A stretch of DNA of 17,382 nt from an uncultured Lachnospiraceae bacterium (lineage in GTDB: Bacteria; Bacillota; Clostridia; Lachnospirales; Lachnospiraceae). The first letter of the stretch is position 1, and each line of letters opens with the position of its first letter. The stretch is from positions 1 through 17,382 of the forward strand of contig CAJUOO010000023.1 of the NCBI GenBank assembly GCA_910588535.1, written 5' to 3'. Both the position numbers and the translations under genes were made by a program. The notes below the pieces were generated by a model. That model saw only the letters and a program-made list of their open reading frames with translations. It had not been told where the DNA came from and did no database searches. Below are positions 8,486 through 14,118 of this stretch, piece by piece.

Positions 8486-9673
8486 ATGAATACGGATGAG
8501 CATATTCGTAAATGGAGGCTGATTCTGGGACAGGAGAGTCAGGAGAGATTTGGGCAGATGAGTGACGAGGCAGGGCTGTCACAAGAACAGGATCTGATGG
8601 ATCAGGCTTTGGCGGCAATCTACAACCGAACAGAGTCAGGCGGTTTTGGCACAGGAGGAAGAGGGGCGGGAAATGGCCCCTCCAACCCACAGATCACCCG
8701 CTGGCTGGGAGATGTCAGAAGCTTATTTGATAAGGATCTTGTCACAGTGATTCAGGGAGATGCCATGAATCGCTGTGGTTTAAAACAACTGATCTTTGAG
8801 CCAGAGCTTTTGGAGAATCTGGAGCCAGATGTTAATCTGGCAGCAACTATATTGCTTTTAAAGGATCAGATACCAAATCGATCGAAGGAGAGTGTACGTG
8901 CATTTATACAGAAGATTGTGGAGGAGATCAACAAGCTTTTGGAGCAGGACATCAAGCGTGTGGTTACGGCGTCAATAAACAAGAGAAGACATTCTCCTAT
9001 CCCTTCTGCTGCCGCGCTGGATTTTAAGACTACAATATCCAGAAATTTAAAGCATTATAATACGGAGCTGAAAACTATTGTGCCAGAGCATTTTTATTTC
9101 TTTGATCGCACAAGCACCACAGCGGCAAATAAATGGACGGTAATTCTCGATATTGATCAGAGTGGATCGATGGGAGAATCGGTGATCTATTCTTCCATTA
9201 TCAGTTGTATACTGGCGAGCATGACAAGTTTGAAGACAAGGATTGTGGCATTTGATACCAAGGTGATAGATTTGACAGAGAAAAGTGACGATCCGGTGGA
9301 TCTCCTGTTTGGTTTTCAACTGGGAGGTGGAACGAACATTGAATTATCTGTGACCTACTGCCAGCAGTTTATAGAAAATCCTGCTAAAACATTGTTTTTC
9401 TTGATATCCGATCTGGAAGAGGGTGGAAACCGAGCAGGTCTGTTGCGAAAGCTGGAGGATATGAAGAGTTCTGGGGTTACAGTGATCTGTCTACTCGCGT
9501 TGGCAGATGGAGGAAGACCTTATTACGATGCACAGATGGCACAGAAAATAGCGGGCATGGGAATTCCGTGCTTTGCATGCAATCCGCAAATGCTGCCAGT
9601 ACTGCTTGAGCGGGCATTGCGCGGACAGGATCTGCAGCAGTTCCAGAAGGAATTTGACAAGAGAAAGAAATAG
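8486..9673 (+). CDS. VWA-domain protein with complete MIDAS
   Basis: A 395-residue protein with a C-terminal von Willebrand factor A domain. All MIDAS metal ligands are present: Asp224, Ser226 and Ser228 in DQSGS, Thr283 in GGGTN, and Asp309 in ISDLEEGG. The N-terminal 200 residues are helical and include a Gly-rich stretch around residues 50-60. VWA proteins of this group are the usual partners of MoxR ATPases and bind client proteins through the divalent metal. There is no signal peptide or membrane segment, so it acts in the cytoplasm. The start at 8486 is preferred over the ATG at 8465 because GGAGG (8475-8479) lies six bases upstream. From memory, E. coli YehP is the comparable protein. 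Confidence 0.92.
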   Translation: MNTDEHIRKWRLILGQESQERFGQMSDEAGLSQEQDLMDQALAAIYNRTESGGFGTGGRGAGNGPSNPQITRWLGDVRSLFDKDLVTVIQGDAMNRCGLKQLIFEPELLENLEPDVNLAATILLLKDQIPNRSKESVRAFIQKIVEEINKLLEQDIKRVVTASINKRRHSPIPSAAALDFKTTISRNLKHYNTELKTIVPEHFYFFDRTSTTAANKWTVILDIDQSGSMGESVIYSSIISCILASMTSLKTRIVAFDTKVIDLTEKSDDPVDLLFGFQLGGGTNIELSVTYCQQFIENPAKTLFFLISDLEEGGNRAGLLRKLEDMKSSGVTVICLLALADGGRPYYDAQMAQKIAGMGIPCFACNPQMLPVLLERALRGQDLQQFQKEFDKRKK

Positions 9674-9692
9674 AGAGATGGAGAATAAGAGA

Positions 9693-10646
9693 ATGACAAA
9701 GAAAGAGCGAGTGCTTCAAGCATTTAGAAATAAAGAGACAGATAAGATTCCTATGGGTTTTTGGTATCATTTTTCACCGGATGAGGATAAGGGAGCAGAG
9801 ACGGTGAGAGAGCATATCGATTTTTATCGTGAAGTAGAGTTAGATTTTATTAAAGTGATGTGTGATGGGTATTTTAACTATCCAAATCCAGATCTGACAG
9901 AGGAAAATCTCGCAAATATAAAGCCTCTGGGAGAAAATCACCCCTATATCCAAAAGCAGGTAGAGCGTGCCAAAGGTGTGGTTGAGGGAGTAGAGGGAGA
10001 ATGTTGTGTTTTCTATAATGTATTTTGCCCGATGTCCTTGATGCGCTTTGGCTCAAGCGAGAAGTTTTTGATGGAGCAGTTAAAGAAGAATACAGAGATA
10101 GTTAAGCAAGCTTTTTTGGTTATTGCGGAAGATATTAAAACACTTGTCAGGCTGTTGATCAAAGAGGCCGGCTGTGATGGAATCTATTATTGTGTACAAA
10201 ATGCAGAAGAATTTCGTTTTACAGCGGAGGAGTATAGACAGATTGTTGCTCCGGCGGAGCTTGAAGTGCTTCAATATGCCAATTCACTTAGTGAGAACAA
10301 TATTCTGCACTGTTGTGGCTGGGCAGGTGATAAGAACCGCATTGAGGTGTGGAAGGATTATCCTGCCGCAGCAATTAACTGGGCTGTTTATGTGGAGGAC
10401 ATGTCTCTGGTAGAAGGCAAGAAATTCTTTGGCGGCAAATGTGTGCTGGGAGGATTTGACAATCGCAAGAAGGGCATCCTTTATTCTGGAACTAGAGAAG
10501 AGGTAGAGGCGGAGACAGAAAGGATTATAAGCGAGGCTGGAACCATCGGTGTAATGGTGGGAGCTGACTGTACGCTGCCATCGGATATTGATCATAACCG
10601 TCTGCTCTGGGTGCGCAGAAAGCTTGACACACTGGGAGCAAAATAA
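9693..10646 (+). CDS. Uroporphyrinogen decarboxylase-family (MtaA/CmuA-like) protein
   Basis: A 317-residue protein with the URO-D fold. It carries the zinc signature of the cobamide-dependent methyltransferase branch (MtaA, CmuA): His206 and Cys208 in LHCCG, and Cys293 in GADCTLP. It is therefore more likely a methyltransferase acting on a corrinoid or thiol substrate than a haem-pathway decarboxylase. No corrinoid protein or partner methyltransferase is encoded in the window, so the substrate is unknown. The start at 9693 has GGAG nine bases upstream; an in-frame ATG at 9678 is possible but has no clear ribosome site. It begins about 20 bases after the VWA gene and ends 14 bases before the peptidase gene, so it is co-transcribed with the cluster. 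Confidence 0.88.
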   Translation: MTKKERVLQAFRNKETDKIPMGFWYHFSPDEDKGAETVREHIDFYREVELDFIKVMCDGYFNYPNPDLTEENLANIKPLGENHPYIQKQVERAKGVVEGVEGECCVFYNVFCPMSLMRFGSSEKFLMEQLKKNTEIVKQAFLVIAEDIKTLVRLLIKEAGCDGIYYCVQNAEEFRFTAEEYRQIVAPAELEVLQYANSLSENNILHCCGWAGDKNRIEVWKDYPAAAINWAVYVEDMSLVEGKKFFGGKCVLGGFDNRKKGILYSGTREEVEAETERIISEAGTIGVMVGADCTLPSDIDHNRLLWVRRKLDTLGAK

Positions 10647-10660
10647 AAGGATGTGCCAAA

Positions 10661-12148
10661 ATGCGTGGAAATGAGGAGAATATGGAACAGCCAATGATAT
10701 CACAGATGCCGCAGCGGCAGGAGGTAGAGCGCTGGATTAAGGAAAAGCTTCCTGATATAGAGAAAGATCTTGTAAGGATCTGTAAAATTAGAAGTGTGGC
10801 GGAGGTGACAGGCGCAAAGGAGCTTCCTTATGGCACAGGCTGCAGACAGGTTTTGCAGGAGATGCTTTTCATGGGAGAGGAAAATGGCTTTGAAGTCAGA
10901 AATTATGATAACTATGTAGGCTGTATTTCTTATGGAAGCACTACAGATGAGTATCAAGCAGATGCGGTGGGGATCTGGGCGCATCTTGATGTAGTGGATG
11001 AGGGAGACACGGCAGAATGGCAATATGAACCTTATAAGCCGCAGGTAAAACAGGGCTATTTTATAGCAAGAGGCTGTCAGGATAACAAAAGCTCAGCGAT
11101 TATGGCACTTTATGTCATGAAATATTTAAAAGAGTGTCAGATAGAGCTGAAGCATGGACTTCAACTTTATGTCGGAACCTGCGAGGAACAGGGAATGTAT
11201 GATCTGGATTATTATACCAGTCATTATCCAAGCCCAGCGTTGTCCCTTGTTCCAGACAGCGGGTTTCCGGTGTGTTTTGGAGAGAGAGGAATCTTTAATG
11301 GTGAGCTGATATCCAATAGAGCCATAAGCGATGATATTTTGGAATTAAGCTGCAATGGAAGCAGAGCATTGATTCCAGATACTGCCACCATTATTCTTCG
11401 GTGGACGGAGGAAAGACAAAAGCTTCTGGATGGCCTATCAGAGGAATATGAAGTGAATAGAATAGAGGATACAATAAGAATCACAGCAAAAGGAGTTGCC
11501 AGCCATACGGCAAATCCCAGAGCTGGGAAAAATGCACTTTTGTTGTTGACGAAGGTTCTGTGTCAGACGAAGGTATTAAAGGAGAGTGACAGAGATCTGT
11601 TCGAGCTGCTTCATGTTATTAACAGTGATTATAGTGGAAAGGCTCTGGACATTGACTGTGAGGATGAGATGTCTGGTCCGGCGACGGTAACTGCCGCCAA
11701 TGCTTATATAAAAGACGGGCGTCTGGCAATACAGTTTTTTTCAAGACTGCCTGTCAGCAGCAATGAGATCCCATTTCGAGAAAAAGCGGCGGCAGCGGCA
11801 GAAAGATGGGGATTTCAGCTAGAAGTGATAAAGCTCTCTAAATCAAATTATTTTGATCCAAAGCATCCTGCAGTCTCTGTACTTACAGATACTTATAATA
11901 AAGTTATGGGACTTGAGACAAAGCCCTTTGTGATGAGCGGGGGAACATATGCGTCAAAGCTGCCAAGGGCATTTGCTTTCGGAACAGGAGGATTGCCAAT
12001 CCAAAGGCGGCCAGAAGGGTTGTTCTTGCCGGGACATGGAGACTATCACCAGCCGGATGAGGCAATTGCGATGGAACGGATAGAAAAAGCAATTTTGGTC
12101 TATATTTATAGTATATTGGAATTAGATAAGCTGGAAAAAATAGTATAA
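10661..12148 (+). CDS. M20 family metallopeptidase (PepV/Sapep-like dipeptidase)
   Basis: A 495-residue cytosolic zinc peptidase of the M20 family. Expected active-site residues are visible: His108 and Asp110 in HLDVV, bridging Asp141 in GCQDNK, the Glu175-Glu176 pair in GTCEEQG, Asp199 in PDSG, and a C-terminal His463 in HQPDE. The Gly-Gly-Thr-Tyr stretch near residue 430 fits PepV-like dipeptidases, which cleave dipeptides with an unblocked N-terminus. The metal-bridging motif is DNKS where most relatives have DDKG. An AAAGGATG ribosome site precedes the chosen start by about nine bases; a second ATG at 10682 with a close GAGGAG is an alternative. It is the last gene of the operon and the palindromic repeat begins 18 bases after its stop. 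Confidence 0.92.
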   Translation: MRGNEENMEQPMISQMPQRQEVERWIKEKLPDIEKDLVRICKIRSVAEVTGAKELPYGTGCRQVLQEMLFMGEENGFEVRNYDNYVGCISYGSTTDEYQADAVGIWAHLDVVDEGDTAEWQYEPYKPQVKQGYFIARGCQDNKSSAIMALYVMKYLKECQIELKHGLQLYVGTCEEQGMYDLDYYTSHYPSPALSLVPDSGFPVCFGERGIFNGELISNRAISDDILELSCNGSRALIPDTATIILRWTEERQKLLDGLSEEYEVNRIEDTIRITAKGVASHTANPRAGKNALLLLTKVLCQTKVLKESDRDLFELLHVINSDYSGKALDIDCEDEMSGPATVTAANAYIKDGRLAIQFFSRLPVSSNEIPFREKAAAAAERWGFQLEVIKLSKSNYFDPKHPAVSVLTDTYNKVMGLETKPFVMSGGTYASKLPRAFAFGTGGLPIQRRPEGLFLPGHGDYHQPDEAIAMERIEKAILVYIYSILELDKLEKIV

Positions 12149-12166
12149 CTTTTTGTAGGATGAGTG

Positions 12167-12411
12167 GTTTTTATCATTTTCGGAAAAGGGCCGTATAGCC
12201 CGTCTGCTGTTTTCCTCCGTCACCCCGCTCTCGCTTAGTGAAAAACGTAACGGATACTAAGCTCGTAAAAAACCTCGCTAAGTACCGACGTTTTTCATTA
12301 AGCGCAAGCGGGGCGACGGAGGACCGCAGGCAGTTCGCCGGGCGGATCTTCCCAGAAAATGATACAACGACTAAAGCATTCTATTTACAAGAAGTTATAA
12401 AATCCTATACA
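12167..12411. repeat. Palindromic intergenic repeat, copy 2 (inverted core)
   Basis: The second copy of the element at 68-276. Arms 12214-12248 and 12288-12322 are inverted repeats matching at 31 of 35 positions, around a core of 39 bases. Near its ends GTTTTTATCATTTTC (12167-12181) and GAAAATGATACAAC (12355-12368) form a further, imperfect terminal inverted repeat. The right flank (12298-12411) runs in the same direction as copy 1, but the left arm and core (12214-12288) match copy 1 bases 113-186 in reverse complement. It follows the last gene of the long operon and its strong fold may limit read-through, though there is no U-tract. A small reading frame inside it (12238-12429) is explained by the repeat and is not annotated as a gene. 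Confidence 0.82.
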
Positions 12412-12452
12412 GAGTACAATGTACATTGATATGTATTAAAATGAGGATAGAT

Positions 12453-13145
12453 ATGGAAGAAAAGGAACATTTATTTTCCAGAACGGAACTACTGCTGGGT
12501 GAGAGAGCGATGGAGAAGCTTTCTAGAGCAAGAGTAGCCGTCTTTGGAATAGGCGGTGTCGGTGGTCATGTGGTGGAGGCATTGGCAAGAAGTGGTGTTG
12601 GTGCGCTGGACCTGATCGATAAGGATACTGTAAGTATATCGAATGTAAACCGGCAGATTATAGCTTTACAGAGCACAATTGGCAGATATAAGGCAGATGT
12701 GATGAAAGAGCGTGTCATGGATATTAATCCTGATTGTAGAGTAGAAGCGCATAGGTGCTTCTATTTACCAGAGACCAGTGCAGAGTTTAATTTTTCTGAC
12801 TATACTTATGTGGTAGATGCCGTGGATACAGTGACGGCAAAATTGGAGCTTATTGTCCGTGCGGAGGAGGCAGGTGTGCCGATTATCAGCAGTATGGGTG
12901 CGGGAAATAAATTAAATCCGGCAGCCTTTGAGGTGGCGGATATCTATCGGACAACCGTCTGCCCTCTTGCAAGAGTGATGCGGCGTGAGTTGAAAAAACG
13001 AGGAATTTTGCATCTTAAGGTGATTTATTCTAAAGAAGAACCTATTAAGACAGGGGCAGAGGTGCCCGGTTCCACAGCATTTGTTCCATCGGCTGCAGGA
13101 CTTTTGATTGCATCAGAGGTGGTAAAAGACATTTGCCATAAGTGA
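12453..13145 (+). CDS. tcdA: tRNA threonylcarbamoyladenosine dehydratase
   Basis: A 230-residue E1-like enzyme of the ThiF/MoeB/HesA family, best matched to TcdA (CsdL). TcdA uses ATP to dehydrate t6A at position 37 of ANN-decoding tRNAs to its cyclic form ct6A. The nucleotide-binding motif GIGGVGG is at the N-terminus, followed by NRQ, the DAVDT motif, and a TTVCPLARVMR segment typical of the clostridial proteins. There is no ubiquitin-like partner gene nearby, which fits TcdA better than ThiF or MoeB. The start at 12453 has GAGG six to seven bases upstream; the upstream in-frame codons 12426-12452 have no ribosome site. The right end of the repeat element (TTTACA, then TATACA 16 bases on) may supply a weak promoter; this is uncertain. 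Confidence 0.93.
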   Translation: MEEKEHLFSRTELLLGERAMEKLSRARVAVFGIGGVGGHVVEALARSGVGALDLIDKDTVSISNVNRQIIALQSTIGRYKADVMKERVMDINPDCRVEAHRCFYLPETSAEFNFSDYTYVVDAVDTVTAKLELIVRAEEAGVPIISSMGAGNKLNPAAFEVADIYRTTVCPLARVMRRELKKRGILHLKVIYSKEEPIKTGAEVPGSTAFVPSAAGLLIASEVVKDICHK

Positions 13146-13172
13146 AAAACACAATAGGTGGCTTGTGAGAGA

Positions 13173-13228
13173 TTTTACGGAGTGCACCATATAGTTGATA
13201 TGTTTTTATGTGGTATGCTCCGATAAAA
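13173..13228. other. Long imperfect hairpin downstream of tcdA
   Basis: Bases 13178-13192 pair with 13208-13222 at 14 of 15 positions (three as G-U), with a 15-base loop. Flanking TTTTA and TAAAA extend the stem past a one-base bulge. It lies about 30 bases after the tcdA stop and before the convergent Rpn remnant, where a two-way terminator would be expected. Neither strand has a U-tract after the stem, so termination is not assured. Confidence 0.45.
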
Positions 13229-13260
13229 ACCTCTTGAAAAAACAGGATTATGATTCTCCG

Positions 13261-13521
13261 TTATGCGAATATAGGTGCTTTTCCTGCAATGATAACCTCT
13301 ACATCTTTTAGATCTTTATTAGTAAGTGCTGCTATCTGTTCTTCTGTCAAGCCATTTTTATACATAGTAAGAATTATTGTTGTTTCTCTCTTTGCTTCAC
13401 CTCTTACCTCACCAATTGCAATTCCATCTTCTTTTATTCTTTGACTTAAGTTGCACATCACACGCACATCCTTTTTGTATTTCTTACCTCGGTATCCATA
13501 GATGCTTCTTTGTTTTGTCAA
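13261..13521 (-). pseudogene. C-terminal remnant of an Rpn-family nuclease/transposase-like gene
   Basis: An 86-residue frame that starts at TTG and ends normally. The segment VMCNLSQRIKEDGIAIG, followed by a charged helix and NGLTEEQIAALTN, resembles the C-terminal tail of Rpn-type (PD-(D/E)XK nuclease family) proteins, which are common and multicopy in Lachnospiraceae. The nuclease core (normally about 200 residues or more upstream) is missing, and no trace of it is seen in 13522-13735. Alternatively a shorter product could begin at the internal ATG at 13458, which has AAGGA upstream. It is convergent with tcdA. It is most likely a decayed fragment, although a good promoter precedes it. AT-rich sequence from 13565 to 13735 holds nothing recognisable. 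Confidence 0.6.
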
Positions 13522-13535
13522 ATCTATTTGCCTAT

Positions 13536-13564
13536 ATTATATCCTAACTATTATTTTAAGACAA
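13536..13564 (-). promoter_or_regulatory. Promoter reading into the Rpn remnant
   Basis: On the minus strand, TTGTCT (13559-13564) and a perfect TATAAT (13536-13541) are separated by 17 bases. It points at the remnant at 13261-13521, so the fragment may still be transcribed. Confidence 0.5.
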
Positions 13565-13735
13565 CCTGAACTTATATGATATATATTGTGATATGTTGAA
13601 GTTAAGACAGCTTATTTGAAGAAGATATAATTAGATCAATCCAGAAGGGACCATTGTTATTGTTATACCTTCTCTTTGAGTTGGCTTAATAAATAGTACG
13701 AAGTTTACTCTATTATCATTAATAAAAAATTTTGC

Positions 13736-13764
13736 TTGCAATATACCCCTGTGGGGTATATAAT
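13736..13764 (+). promoter_or_regulatory. Copper-responsive promoter with CsoR operator
   Basis: A -35 box TTGCAA (13736-13741) and a -10 box TATAAT (13759-13764) are 17 bases apart. The spacer is almost exactly a perfect palindrome, TATACCCC-TGT-GGGGTATA (13742-13760), which matches the known CsoR operator type. CsoR bound here would cover the whole promoter, and Cu(I) binding would release it. It drives csoR and copA. It lies 24 bases before the csoR start codon. Confidence 0.88.
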
Positions 13765-13787
13765 GCAAAGAGAGAGGGGGAATATCT

Positions 13788-14093
13788 ATGAAGGAAACGA
13801 CAGAAAATTGTTGTCATAAGATCAAGGAGCGCACTGACAAAGAGTATAAAGATCTGCTCAACCGCTTGAATCGAATTGAAGGACAGATACGAGGCATTAA
13901 GGGTATGGTGGAGCGGGATGCATATTGTACTGATATTTTAATTCAGGTTGCAGCAGTGAATGCAGCGCTGAATAGTTTTAATAAGGTTCTGTTGTCGAAT
14001 CATATTAAAACATGTGTGATTCAGGATATTCGGGACGGCAGGGAGGATACGGTAGAAGAATTGCTAGTAACGCTTCAGAAGCTGATGAAATAA
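13788..14093 (+). CDS. csoR: Copper-sensing transcriptional repressor CsoR
   Basis: A 101-residue, all-helical DNA-binding repressor of the CsoR/RcnR family. The copper ligands are present in the expected Cys-His-Cys order: Cys47 (in YCTDIL), His72 and Cys76 (in NHIKTC). The LNRIEGQIRGIKGM segment near residues 27-40 is diagnostic of the family. Apo-CsoR represses; Cu(I) binding relieves repression. An additional N-terminal Cys-Cys-His cluster (residues 8-10) is seen but its role is unknown. AGAGGGGG lies seven bases before the ATG. The operator sits in its own promoter, indicating autoregulation, and copA follows after 25 bases. Confidence 0.95.
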   Translation: MKETTENCCHKIKERTDKEYKDLLNRLNRIEGQIRGIKGMVERDAYCTDILIQVAAVNAALNSFNKVLLSNHIKTCVIQDIRDGREDTVEELLVTLQKLMK

Positions 14094-14118
14094 TAGAGAG
14101 CAGAAATGGAGGTCAGAA

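Noticed and set aside
9573..9692. N-terminal extension of the URO-D-family gene into the VWA gene
   Set aside because: The extra residues are just the VWA C-terminus read in another frame; homology to the family begins near MTKKER.
10284..10703. 139-residue minus-strand reading frame
   Set aside because: Antisense to the URO-D-family gene and the start of the peptidase gene; no ribosome site or domain.
12417..12428. Perfect 12-base palindrome CAATGTACATTG before tcdA
   Set aside because: Several perfect 12-base palindromes are expected by chance in a window of this size, and nothing else marks it as an operator.
12238..12429. 63-residue reading frame
   Set aside because: Lies almost entirely inside the palindromic repeat, has no ribosome site and no recognisable protein pattern.
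13565..13735. AT-rich stretch between the Rpn remnant and csoR
   Set aside because: No reading frame, RNA gene or convincing repeat was found; weak TTAAGACA similarities between 13555 and 13605 are too short to call.
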